Source: Nymphaea colorata (taxonomy: Eukaryota; Streptophyta; Magnoliopsida; Nymphaeales; Nymphaeaceae). From it: a stretch of DNA of 64,000 bases. The notes under the pieces are model-generated. The model did not search any database, had not been told where the DNA came from, and saw nothing but the letters and a program-made list of their open reading frames with translations. Below, piece by piece: positions 49,222-61,706 of this stretch. A program made the position numbers and the translations under genes. Numbering within the stretch: the stretch's first letter is position 1; each line of letters opens with the position of its first letter. Location: positions 33,701,706 through 33,765,705 of the forward strand of contig NC_045139.1 in assembly GCF_008831285.2 (NCBI RefSeq). The letters are read 5' to 3'.

Positions 49222-51214
49222 GATTGTGACTAACAATTGAAAACAGGTGAGCTGTTCTCAGCAGTACGTGGTGTTTTTGTGTTAAAATATTTGTGGAATG
49301 TTCTTATTTTACACAAAATTTACCTAATAAAAGATCTCATCAAACAAAATATATTAGTTGCATAACTAAAAAGTTATAAACATCTTTCCCTTTTCAAATC
49401 CAGCCATAGTTAGTGCAATACACCCAAAAATAACATGAATTTTCACATGTTGAGTTAGTCCCTAGTCTAGTAAACCCACCGTGCTTCACAATGTTGAAAT
49501 GTCAAATTATTTGAATGTCAGGTCTAGGTTTGGTATGTACAGACATTTGGTGATTCCAAGTTTTTAGTCAACAAGGAGAAATATCCAACAAAGAAAGAGT
49601 AGTACTGAGCTGCTCAGTCACCATTTTCATGTGGGGAAAAATGAAGAAGACAGACAAAATCATGCATGTACTAGTAACAGAGGCAAGAATAGAAGCAATA
49701 GAAGCTTAGAACCATCAATCACCAAAGTCCATGGCTAATTTTGGAAATACATTTCCTGGAAGTCAAATATGATTGTTATCAGGAAAATCTTGGGACTGCA
49801 AATAAGAAAACAAAAAGATGGAAAAAGTCAAGTTCTCTACTAACTTTCTCACAAAAGGATAAACAAAGATTTTTAAAGAAAAACTCATATTATAAAAGAA
49901 AGAAAAACTGGAATAACAATATTTATGTATATAAACAAAGGATTTTTCAAGAAAAGCAAAATATTGTGATATTATTTCGATACTTACTTTTAGTGATATT
50001 CTGAAAATATTGCAAGATTTTACTAATATTAACCATTCAAAGCTATTTGGGAAATAAAAATATTTCAAAATATGGAGTTATTGACAAGATATTTTCAAAT
50101 CATCACCAGAACTGGTGTTAGAATCTTCTTGAAAAATTTCTTTGGCTTGGAACTCTTCAGTGATGCATTTTGAGCTAACATAATTGATAACTACATACAA
50201 GATACACCTTTTACTCATACATATTCACAGATGATGCAAGTCTTAGAGAGAAATGAGTACATAGCAGTGACTGCCTTTGTCTTTGCAAGTGCCAAAATCA
50301 AATTGACAACAGAAAAAGTATTTGCAATTCACCTACTATCTTGCATGCAGCAGAGAAGAACACAATATCCAGAATCCATTCAACCTAAGTGTGCAAGACT
50401 TATTTAGATTGACAAGAAAGAGTCGCAAAGTAACAAGAAGTTCGCACCATATAAGATGGTGGTCTAATAATTTACATATTAAAGGAAGAGGCTCGACTCC
50501 ATGCCAGTGCCAGAATCAAGTGACTTTGGAAATATGAATTTACAACATTAATCACAGCAAATTTATTTGTTTCCTAGTTGGCATTTGATTGTTGAATTTT
50601 TATATGACTGGCCACTTGGTTAGAGAGAAGAATGGCAATACAGATAAGTCGCGTCAACTTGACAGATATGTATAGCTTGTTAACCATATCTAGATCATTC
50701 AAAGATTGTAGGTATGTCCCCAGAGTCATTAGCTCTAAAGTCATTAACAAAGCGGCAATCCAAAAAACAAGTGCATCAAGAAGGCTATAAACTCCTTGTT
50801 GCATGTTCTCTCACTCTTATAATAAATTAATAATAGTAGTATTGTACACGAATGATTACTGTTTCTCTTCATGTGTCTTTTCCGTACTTTTTCCTACCCC
50901 AAAAGGAGTGTTAACCAGCTCAAGTACAGTCTCACACCTTCGATCCTGATTTTCTTTTGAGAAAACATTGAGTGGTCTACACATTCACAAGCACAAAACT
51001 AAGAATGAAAATACGTTCATAGAACTTCATAAATGGCCACTTTAAAGCTTAAACTTCCACATAAGAGCATCATTCTGTTCAATATGTTATGAAAATAGCA
51101 TCACCTTTAAGATAAGTAAAAAGATTTTCAAGTTTGAGAATTCCATTAATAATAAAAAATTGGGAATCTTAAATGCTGTTAGGAAAAAAAATGTTTTCAT
51201 CATTGTCATTATCT

Positions 51215-51500
51215 TATCTGGCCATATTGGCCAATATGCATTGTATCGGCCCCTACCACAACAATGCAACAAACTTATACAGCCCCTTTAGCATAGCAGA
51301 CTATTGGGCCCCGTATCATCCAAATCGGCCTATATTGGTTTATTCAGTCCTGTATCTGACAACCAGCAAATAAACTAATATTTTAAAAAGTATTTATAGT
51401 TTTAATATAAAACATTCATTTAAAAATTGTCAATACAGGCCCAACACCTCATCCTGTATTGGCAGATATGCTATACTGTGTAGAAAACCAATCTGAAACC
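51215..51500. repeat. Degenerate GGCC/TATTGG-rich repeat, probable element remnant
   Basis: Units such as GGCCATATTGGCCAATATGC, ATCGGCCCC, GGGCCCCGTATCATCC and CAATACAGGCCC recur in both orientations. This style of sub-repeat is common inside plant non-autonomous elements. I could not find ends. Confidence 0.3.
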
Positions 51501-53680
51501 AAGACTAACAATATTGAGAAAAAAATCTACATTACTCTTCCAGTAAGGATGGTTGCCTTCAGCGAAATTACTTGTTCCAGTTAGTAGTACATAACATACT
51601 TTATCATACTGTAGATTACACCATGAAATTATGAATTGTAAATAAAAGGAGAAACAATACCATGCACCCTTGAAACTAGTTTCAAATGTATCATATCTGT
51701 AGTAATTGTGTCATATGGCCTTATCATATGATACAGACCGACAGGGAAAAAGAGGTCCGACTCCTTTTTTTTCAATGTCGGGCTGTAAATCCTCCTTCAC
51801 ACTCAAATCCAACACACTCTTAGCAGTTGTGTTTGAGGGAGGTCTCCTATGTTTAATGAAAACACTATGTGGGAGCCGATATCATAAGTGGGAGACCATT
51901 CTTGTGTTGAAGGTAGAGGTCTGTCACACTTTTCCCCATCAATGTCATAAAGTCATCAAATTTTAATACACTCATTTAGTTAAAATATATTGGCTAATTA
52001 GACAACTTTTTTTTTGTACATCGTTGACATAAATTTTACAATAGTTATACTGGCTGGAAGATCTAATGACTTTGCACATCAATTTTGTAACTTGTAAGTT
52101 AGATACAAGTTACACATATTTAAAAAATTAGTAACACAATTTAAAAAAAAAATGTCATCTGCAGGGAAGGCTTTTTGCATTTAAGTTACATCTGTTAGTC
52201 AGAAGAACATCCATTAAAAATTTATATAGAAATGGGCATCTGATCTGCATGAATGACTTATAGAAGAATTTACCTCGAAAAGTACAGGGGTTAAAGTTGA
52301 CAATGCAAATCCACCTTCAGCAACATTATTCCCAACTCGAATATTATGATGATACACTAAAAAATCTAATAGTCCTTGATTTTGAAGATAAAGATGTTGC
52401 ACCAGCAGCATCAATTTTATAATTCATGCATCAAGAAGAACTTGTAATGGAGAAGAAAAACGAGAAGGTCCGATCATGACTTTATTGTGGATATATACTA
52501 TCTCTTACTTTGATTAGTTTAATGATATTGTTATTGGGGCTTGAATTTTAGAATTATGTACATGAAGTTTTACTCTTAAAACTTATGTTCTAGGACATTT
52601 AAGTTTGAGTTCGTTTAATGGATGCGCTTTGGTTAATGCAGTTCTGTGAAATTGATTTTCCATGTTGTTCCACATTACTTTTCTATGCAATTTATGTTAG
52701 TCAAAGAGAACAATTTTCCTATTTTTTCTTCTTTATAATTTGTCCATTAATTTTTGTAATTTTTCATGACTTTTACATTTTAAAAAAATGTCCATTTTTA
52801 TGTTACATTGTGTCTCTAACTTTGGACTGGTCTGATACGAAATTTACGACATTGTTTCCAACAGAAGGCCATGATACTGGATTGAGCAAGATTTATAGAA
52901 AATAAATAAATAACAACACAAGGTTTATCTTAGGTGACAAAAAGGCAGTTGCCATAGAATAGAAGAGTTACACCTTTTTGGGTAATGGCATGAAACTAAG
53001 CACGAGATACTATTCTCTCTTTTAAATTTTTTTTTTTTTGAAGGGAATGGGTTCATTAACTACAGCTGCCATTTGTATCATATCCATGCGGTCAAGTCCA
53101 TATTTGATATTTGATACTAAACTGAGAAAAGAGGAAAATATGCAAACATAAGAACTTGATCGAAAACAAAAATGTCCATGATGGGAGCCTTTTTTTTAAC
53201 TAAGTGAGAAAAATAATCAAACAAGCTAAAAGTTAAGTAACTTCAGTGAAGACGTTCCTTCCCTGTGCTACTTCATGAAGTTGGAAGTCTTGTAATGCAG
53301 ATAATTATACAATGGGTAGTTGTACATTCGGAACAGAGCAATCAAAAGCTATGACATTCAAGAAACAATCCCAAACAATACGAAGGGATAAAAGCGAAGA
53401 ATGAAGAACAAACAACCCAAAGTAGACATAGATACGGGAGAGAGAGCTGGAGAACAAACAACCCAAAACCTAAGAGTGTAGAGCATCAGAGAAAAAAAGG
53501 AACAATCAATCAATCAAATTCAGGTACATACAGCAGGAGAAGACCAAGCAAAACCAGATTGTCACCCGAACGAACCATTAAAAATTTTCAGCAATCAACA
53601 GAAACCAACTGCATCAAAGTCCAGTAATAACCACAAAAACAGAAATTCTCAAAAACTGACGCTACCTCCAAACGCCGACT

Positions 53681-54127
53681 CTAGTCCGTTGATTTCGAGA
53701 CCTTCGGACCTAGCCACACAAACAAAGGAAAGCCCATCAAAATGGAGAGACCCACCAATCGATTCCCCAAAAAATTGAGTTGAGATATCAGACAGGAAAA
53801 AAAAGGAGGGACAAAATGGGCGGCCAAGAATAATATGGTACCATGGAGTTCGATGGGGCGGGCCTCCTTGTTCCAACCAACGCCGCGAGTCGCATCGAGA
53901 TACTGCTGGACGAGGTGGCGGCACTTCTGGAGGTGATTGACGCCTTCGATGCGGTAGCACCATTGGAGTCTCTCCCTGATGATCTTGGCCTTCTCGATGT
54001 CGATCCACTTCTCCCTGACGAGGTACTCCCGCTGCTCCAGGAGTGCTACCGGGTCCGCGTACGGATCGTTGGGGTCGAAGCCGTCGGGAGGCCCCTCATC
54101 GAACTTCACCCCGCCCTTCCTCACCAT
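53681..54127 (-). CDS. NDUFB10: NADH dehydrogenase (complex I) beta subcomplex subunit 10 (PDSW)
   Basis: Exons (minus strand): 54127-53842 and 53709-53681; 315 nt, 104 aa. NDUFB10/PDSW is an accessory subunit of the membrane arm of mitochondrial complex I. The diagnostic core is present: FDPNDPYADPVALLEQRE, REKWIDIEKAKIIRE, then WCYRIEGVNHLQKCRHLVQQ (about 56-75), with C57 and C69, and RGVGW at 81-85. Length matches plant homologues. The ATG at 54127 is the first in frame, preceded by a purine-rich leader. The tail after ELHG is the short PKVSKSTD from exon 2. The 132 nt intron is a multiple of three and has no in-frame stop, so the unspliced transcript also has an open frame with a 44-residue, largely hydrophobic insert. 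Confidence 0.93.
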   Translation of the reverse strand: MVRKGGVKFDEGPPDGFDPNDPYADPVALLEQREYLVREKWIDIEKAKIIRERLQWCYRIEGVNHLQKCRHLVQQYLDATRGVGWNKEARPIELHGTILFLAAHFVPPFFSCLISQLNFLGNRLVGLSILMGFPLFVWLGPKVSKSTD

Positions 54128-54507
54128 CTCTTCCTCCTCCTTCCTCTTCTTCTTCTTCGTCTCCCTGCTCTCCCTGCCCACGTCAATAAACAGCGGAGGC
54201 AACTAGAACGGTGAGGTCCAAGGGAGCGGGACGAAATCCCTTCTACCCACAATTTGGGAATTACAATTTTAACTTTGTGAATTTCCTTTATAATTCATTG
54301 GTCAGATCCAAAACCTTGTCGAATCTGAATTCTGTTTAGTCGGATTTGGTTTACAGCTTCAGACCATGTTAACGATCAGATCTGTTTATATCGGAACTTT
54401 GTGTTTCAGATATGGCATCACAGGGTGGGCATCGGGCTCGATCGGTCCGAGCCCGCCCCAGCGGCCTGACTTCAGTTTGGTCTGACTCAAATTTAATAAA
54501 AAAAAAG

Positions 54508-54550
<43 letters not shown>

Positions 54551-55783
54551 CCAGTCTTAGTCTTAGCCGGATGAATGTCAAGCATAGGTTCAGCTCTAGA
54601 AGGTCACCAACTAGTAATTCATGTGTTTTTAAGCATGCGTACCATATACCTAATGTAAGATCATTTTATTTAATCCAAACTCTACCAAAACTTAGGAGGG
54701 CAACATTAAAGAGAGGGTTGAAACTTGGTGCCGGGTCTTCATTTTAACAATATTCACACTACCCTAAAACAAGTTGTTACTTTTGTAAACATATAAGCTC
54801 GAAATTCAAAGTTTACTCTGGACATGATTGTTTGTTTAAGCCTTGATTTTATAAGCCTGAATTTAAGTTTTACTATTTTTATTCATAGAACTATGTATTT
54901 AAGTTTTATAAGCTCGAGTGCTTACGAGCTTGGCTCAAGAGCGCATTGTCTGATATGAAGTTGGTTAATCCAGCTTGTGTATTAACCATTATAATCTAGA
55001 GTTTGGCATCACAAGCGAATCCACGGATTATTTGAGCAGTGAATTTAATTCAACACAGACTTCATAAAGTCTGGTTGGTAACGGTTTGTAATTTATAGAA
55101 TATTATAACATGTTCCATGAATCTGTCTTAATTTTTTTAATAGATTCATATAAAAATAATAAACTATTTTTTTATTGCCGAACGACGCCAAAAACAGTAA
55201 CAAACTATTTCTCAACATATAAACTTACTTTCATTAGAAGTGTTGGAAAAGATCGATTTAAAAAAGTTATGTTTGTCATTTTACGTCATTTTTATTCAAG
55301 AGAATTTTGATAGCTTTAAGAACTAAAAACATCCAAAAAAGAAAGTTCAAAATAAAGAAACGGAACCACTACACTGAGGTCACTTCAGACGCTAAAAATT
55401 ATACGCGTGCAAGTGCCCACAAGACACTTCCTTTGGTTAAAGAAGTCATTGCAGAAAGAGGCCCCTACAGCACTGACAACTGACGAATTCTTGAAATTGA
55501 AACAAAGATTATATAAAACCAAGAATAACTAAGCTAATTAAATTAGCTACAAAATTGTCATTTTGAGAAGCATCGTAATCAGCTCAAAAAGATGATACAG
55601 CAGAGGGCAATCACAGAAAAAAAGATTCAAAGACACGAAAAAACCGAAAAGGTGCAGGACTGTTGACACAAAAACATGATGAACGCTTATAGGTCGTGTC
55701 CAAACATGCTATATCATTGAACTAAATGCAATCGAGCAGCAAACACCAAAGCGATGACAGCTTCTTCTCAAGAAAACCAATGA
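54128..55783. other. Spacer between NDUFB10 and CCT5; repeats only
   Basis: It holds the purine-rich NDUFB10 leader (to about 54200), a hAT-like end CAGGGTGGGCATCGGGCTCG at 54420, an (AT)n run at 54513-54546, and a foldback MITE copy at about 55075-55185. The 3' UTR of CCT5 occupies the last few hundred bases. No further gene is recognised. Confidence 0.55.
55075..55185. mobile_element. Foldback MITE candidate, copy 2
   Basis: It starts GGTTGGTAACGGTTTGTAAT, contains ATAGAATATTATAACATG and TTCCATGAATCTG shared with the 47.6 kb copy, and ends ATTGCCGAACGACGCC, the inverse of the GGCGTTC end seen there. No clean target duplication was identified. Confidence 0.45.
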
Positions 55784-58700
55784 TCAGTAATCCGAAGGGC
55801 TGATCACATCATCGATCTTGAGTATCATCTTCACCACCTGTGTCGCCAGAAGTATCTGCTGCTGTTTACCGATCAGTGTTTCAAACACATCCTGCTCACG
55901 CATGTCATTGGTTCCAACATCATTACAATCTATTCCACAGTGAGGATTGTTTTCCTACAACACACAGCAAATTAATGGTCTCGATCACTGATTTAATGCC
56001 AAAACCAAAAAAGTCAACATGAACAATGGAGCAGAGTATTTTCAAAGTTCCAAGCTCATCAGCTGAATGAGTCGCATGGCCTCACCTTTATCTGCTGAGA
56101 CTTAACAGCAGTTAATGTATCAATTGGCTGAAGGCCGCTGTTTTCTGCCAATGCCATAGGGATGGAGTCCAGTGCATCTGCGAAGGCCCTGATTGCATAC
56201 TGGGGGAGAAAAAAGGTGAACAATTAACAAAGATATACAAGAGATAAACGCAGAGAAAACCAATATAGTATATTGCAAATGCAAATGATGCAACATTTCA
56301 ATATGCAGGATGTAACCACTAGACAACCCATGGTTCCTACCTGCTCAACTCCAGGATTTTTATCAGCCGCTGCCTCCACAGCAACTGAGCAAGATATTTC
56401 AGCAGCTCCTCCACCATAAACAATTGAGTTGTTACGAATCAAATTCCTTGCAACACATAAAGCATCATGAATACTACGCTTGGTCTCCTCGATTATCATT
56501 TTGTTCCCTGGAAAATCATCACAGAAGATCTTAGCGTCAGCTGGCATCTTATAAAGTATCTTCAGACAGTGGCAGACTAATCTGACCAATCAAACTAACA
56601 AGCGGCATTGACACATTCATTTTGTCAATTCTGCAGGCTAGAAAATTTCTGCTCAAATCTAACTCAAGAAGACTATATATATAACGCCTTGTGAAGCTGA
56701 GATTGATGAGGTATTTCACATACTGATGGACACACACCTCTGACTGAAGCTGTTAGATCTCAATTCCTAGATACTCCCAAGAGTGTCGTCTGAAGAGCTT
56801 AGACACTCAAGGGAAACATTTGTCCAGCAACAATTTTTCATCAAAACAGCATCTACATGTGCATATCTTTGTATTTAATTTAATGGCATTAAGATGGATA
56901 AACGAGTAACTCAGCCCTCTACTGTGCTAGTCCCCTTGATTAAATAATAAATGTGATGCTGTGAGACAACCTACCACCACGGATGAAGATTGTAACAGCC
57001 CTTGAGTTTGCGCACTGTTCAATATAAAGCATTCTATCTTTTGTAGTGCCAAATGATTTTTCTCGAACTAATCCAGCCTGCAATAACCAATAATAAGTTT
57101 ATCTGCACATGACTAAAGCTTCAAGGAAATTAAAACCACAAGCATCATCCTAAGAGCATACTCCAAGGCAAGTTTATGAGCAACATTACAACCAGCTGAC
57201 AGCATGACAGGAATGAGACATTCATGCAAACAATGTAAGTTATCAAATGATCTCCCACATATCACTTTACTTGAAGAAAGAAAAGTACCAAGCAAAACAA
57301 CTATGACTGACTGTCCGCACAAGAAGCAGCATTTTTATATTATTTACTTGCTTCTCATAAGTGACTCTTCAAAAAGGAGCCGTGAAAACAATATTCATCA
57401 AAAGAAAAGGTTGTCAAGAAGACATTATGAGAAATTTCCCTGTTCCAACCCACTTTGAAATAGTTTGACAAGCAGACTGGAGGGCCTAACAAATGCTCCT
57501 GGATGATAAACCTCAGAAACCAGAAAGAATAGTAGCATAGAAAGTGGACAAACCCTGGGTGATCAAAGATTCAGAACACAACAAAGAGAGAAAAATCATG
57601 AGATTTCCTAGAGTTCCATCAAATGACAAATTATTCAATTGAGCAAAAGAAAAAAGGCTATTTTAATTGTGCACTCTTGAAGGAAATCAGAGTGTTGCCT
57701 GTGCATCCTAATGGATCAGCCTGTTGTAAATGACAAAAGAACTTTTCTTAAAACATCCTGGAACAAAATTGACAGCCCAAGCCATTATGCTAAAATTTAT
57801 ACAGTAGAAATAGCGATAGAAGTACCTTCCCTAGCTTCTCCGGTGTCAATTCTTGAAACCTTGGCACAATCCTTCCACCTAAAAGGATGAAAAAATTGCC
57901 ATCAAAAACATTTTTCTTTCTAGTAAAAGCAATTTAAGTGTTTATTTTTCCAAGAGAAATTAATGCAACTATTATTAACCTGTTGCAATTGCAATCAGCT
58001 CCAATTCCACACCACCAACCCATCTAACAGCAGGAAGTCCACGATGCATCAGAAGATGGTTTGCTTCATCATCAAATCCCCACTGGCAAATAACGAGAGT
58101 GGAGCCCACATCCTGCAGTCCAAATTGTACTACAGTTAAATTCTTGTACAGTTTTGTACCATAAAATTGCACTTACCAAACAGCAAATTTACCATACAGC
58201 ATGTTTCCTGAGACAATCTAGACTTTTCAGGTCAATAAATACAAAGATAAGAAGAAAGTGTATAACGATAATGTTGTCATAAACATCACGCTTTTTTTAA
58301 TAACGTGTAAAAAAGAGAGAAAAAAACAAAACAAGGAAATCACAATATTTTGACAAAAAAAGAAAATGAAGTTTCTATTGTGTTTTCCCCAGTTTTTCAG
58401 AATATAAGGTGTTCTTTAATATATTTTAATAGTCATTTTGAATTTTTGTCAATGTTTTTGTAAGAAATTTAGTCAAAACTCAAAAATTCATAATCTTGAC
58501 ATTTTTTGTACGCTTTTAACTCTTTCTAGTTCATGAGTTCTACTTGAGAGGAACAAACTTCTTATTAGTACCAAAATAACTTCACGATAAGAACCTGAGA
58601 ATGATATTCATGACAAACATATTCTTGCACAATGAAAGTATAATATGAGTTATGAAAATCAAGTCAATAGTCAATGAACAACCCCTCATCCCTTAAGCAT

Positions 58701-59552
58701 GAAATACAGAAAAAAGCCATGCAGACAGGTACGCTAAAAACTCACTTTGCATTTTTGAACCATCTCGTCAAAGTACTGCTGCTCCTGTTTCCGTAAGGCT
58801 TGGAATTTCTCCACAGTGTCAATGTCCACCTTATGCTTAGTTTTGGGCTTTGGTGGCTCAAAGGGGCAAGTTAAGATGGCAATTTTAGCATTTTCTATCC
58901 GTTTAGGCATCTGAGGGTGACTCATGTCCTTGTCCACAATTATGCCACATATCAGCTCAGTATCCTCTAATTTCCCCCCAACCTTTCCTTCAACTTTAAT
59001 TAAATCCAAATTGACATCCTTCCTTTCCAAATCAGCAACAGCAAGTACTGCTTTAACAGCAACCTCAGCAAGTGATCGCTTGCAACGATTGACTCTGTCG
59101 ACATAAAAATGCTAAAAGTTAATGCTTCATCCTGCACAACAAAAATGCCAGAGTACAGCCTTTGAAAACAAAATTTTAGGTGGGTTGGAAAGTCTCTAGC
59201 CATTTTTTTTTGAACTCAGAAAAAGCCATTCGTTACAGATAGAAATTTTTACAGACAGCTCAAATTGCCCAGGATATAGGAATTAGGAACGCATAATGAG
59301 ACACCAACATAATTTCTCACAAAGGTCTTTCATAAGAGCCTTTACACAACAAGGAAAATCCATTAAAATTTTGGAAAGTTTCAACAGCTTCAAAAAATAT
59401 GTAAAAAAAAATCAGAAATGCCAAGATAATATGAGGACAGTTACTTTCTTGCAAAAAATACATAAGAAAACATTAGAATGGTTTAAAAAAGGAGAAAAGT
59501 ATCCCTCAGAGTGTCAAGAAAAAAAAAATAAGGAACACCTCTAGTAAATGCT

Positions 59553-59602
<50 letters not shown>

Positions 59603-61706
59603 GAGAGAGAGAGATTGAATGGTGTTCACCAAGTTTAGGTGCACCTTTCCATACCCCAAGCTAAAAGGCAATGAGTTCACTATCACTTGATGTAATGGTA
59701 TGATAGATTTCAAATCATTTTTTTGTCACAAATCATGATTAGGTTCTCACTTCTCATTCTTTTAAAATAGATACTTTCTCTTTTGATGCATTACATTTTG
59801 ATGCATTGTAAACTGTTTCATTTTTTATGCCCCTGTTCTTTTACAGCTTGCAATGATGTGTTTCAAAGGTTTATCACCAGCATATGTCGGTGATTAAGTA
59901 TAAAAAAAGAAGGAAAACAATAAAACCATCACCAGAGAAAAAAAAATGTCATTGAAAAATATGCATGTCAAAATTGGCACAATCATGTCCAAGATTTTAG
60001 AGCTGAAAATCTGAGTCCATTTTTGGATCTCGAAGATGCAGACTTAGTGAATCCATACATTAACAACCATTGATATCAAAGAAGAATTAAGACTCACATC
60101 TTTGAAGATAGTGTAGTCATGCAAGTCTGCACTAGTGGTTCAATGTTGGTCAAGCTGAACTCAAACTTGTGAGCAATATGTTCCAAATGCTCCACAGCAA
60201 TCCTCGAAGCCATCTCAAAGCCCTCTGCTATCCGTATGGGATGAATACCCTGATCTAATAACCTTTCAGCCTGCTCCAGAAGTGCACCAGCCATTACAAC
60301 CACACCGGTGGTTCCATCACCAATCTCATAATCCTGACTCTTTGACAACTCAACCATTAGCTTGGCTATCTGATTGTCAACATCCATACTCTCTAAGATT
60401 GTTGCCCCATCATTGGCTGCCACAACAAACATTAAATAGAATGAATCTCTAGTAAACTAATACTTCTCCATTGCTTACAAACCAGCAAAAATATGCATCA
60501 CCAACAGGAGCAGACAAACATACAGTTAACTCACTTCACTCAGTTAACCAATTTTCCATTAATTTAACAACATTTAAGTCAATAAAATTTCCAATGACTT
60601 GACCACTTTTCAGGCATTCAGTTAATCAGGTGTGATTGTTTAAACAAGCATACTGAGTCCAACGGCCGCAACTTTTCAGCTTAATATAAATATATAAACT
60701 ACATCCAGCTCAAGACGTCAAATAGAAGTCAATATTAAGTGACATTTGAGCTTCAACATGCAGCAACTTGACGTCTGCCACGACAACCAAACGGTAGGAG
60801 GGTAAAAATTGCTGAGCAAATTTAGCATCAAATATTCAAGCAAATGACCAAAAACACAAGAGAATAACTGAAATGCAATCAAAGCTGTATTTGATATGAT
60901 GATTCCCAGCACTATATGTGCTGTTTTCAGTCCACAATTCACCCTGATCCCAATATCACCGACAATCTAAAGGTGCCTGATGATATCTTGATAAGTTCAT
61001 ATTATTTTCAACTTTGGAACTTTCAATCATTTCCCAGGAAAACCCGCTTTAAAAAAGTCAATAGAGAAAACCTGCCAAGAACAATACTAGTGCATAGTTC
61101 AGCCCAACCAATTTTTCTTTTCTTTCCATATACTATCTAAGTTCCAGAAAACCATCCTTGGACCCAATAGAAGAAAAATGCCAGAAATAAATGAATCAAT
61201 GTTCGCATGATCTTCCGCTTGCAACCATTAAAAGATGCCACACTCGGACTAAAACTAACACTATAAACTCAAAAATGAATAAAATATGATCGCAAGCACC
61301 GAAGACCATTAGTTCATCTGAGCATCCTACTGCAAGCGATGACAACAATCTAAGGGTGCATTTCTAACTAGAAAAACAGAAACTAGGGACCTAATCAATC
61401 AATAAACGCAAGAAACACCCATGATCAAAGAAAGCAAATGGTGAGTGTAGCAACAAAGAAATGAGGGATCATAATAAAAAGGGAAGCAGCAAGGAGGGGA
61501 CTGTAACTGATGGTGACATCTCCGTCAGGCGATTGGATCATCTTGTCCATCCCCTTGGGCCCAAGAGACGTCCGGAGAATGCGGGCGACCGCCTTCCCGG
61601 CGGCAATGTTCGCCTTCTGGGCATCAAGGCCCCTTAGCCGGGTCTTGCTCTCCTGCTCCCTGATGATCAAAAACGGCCTACCGAACTCGTCGAAGGCCAG
61701 AGCCAT
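55784..61706 (-). CDS. CCT5: T-complex protein 1 (CCT/TRiC chaperonin) subunit epsilon
   Basis: Exons (minus strand): 61706-61508, 60416-60098, 59094-58746, 58112-57980, 57878-57826, 57077-56975, 56507-56341, 56199-56086, 55954-55784; 1608 nt, 535 aa, the same length as Arabidopsis CCT5. CCT is the cytosolic ATP-driven chaperonin ring that folds actin, tubulin and other proteins. The start [12 protein letters not shown] is typical of the epsilon subunit. Nucleotide-site motifs are visible: LGPKGMDKM (48-56), NDGATIL (68-74), GDGTT (99-103), Asp400 in SIHDAL, and GGGAAE (417-422). The apical region includes [17 protein letters not shown] and [13 protein letters not shown]. All introns are GT-AG. 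The leader is a GAG-repeat purine tract ending at the ATG. Intron 3 holds a (CA)n run's neighbour sequence only; the (CA)n tract itself is in intron 2. No defect is seen, so this is a functional gene. Confidence 0.97.
59556..59614. repeat. (AC)n plus short (AG)n microsatellite in CCT5 intron 2
   Basis: About 43 bp of pure AC repeats are followed by TATAGAGAGAGAGAG. The small minus-strand ORF across it is low-complexity. Confidence 0.95.

Larger units (their letters stand above)
46755..53680. other. Spacer between CYB561 copy 2 and NDUFB10; no gene seen
   Basis: The first few hundred bases hold the 3' UTR of CYB561 copy 2. The rest is AT-rich with short chance ORFs, two short mobile elements listed separately (47.6 and 49.1 kb), and a degenerate repeat at about 51.2 kb. 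The 49.2-51.1 kb and 51.5-53.6 kb stretches contain nothing I can support as a gene. The 53.2-53.68 kb part is the 3' flank of NDUFB10. Confidence 0.6.

Noticed and set aside
53681-54202. Single 173-residue ORF as the main NDUFB10 product
   Set aside because: The first ATG in frame is at 54127, and good splice sites restore the normal plant tail; the long form is kept only as a possible retained-intron isoform.
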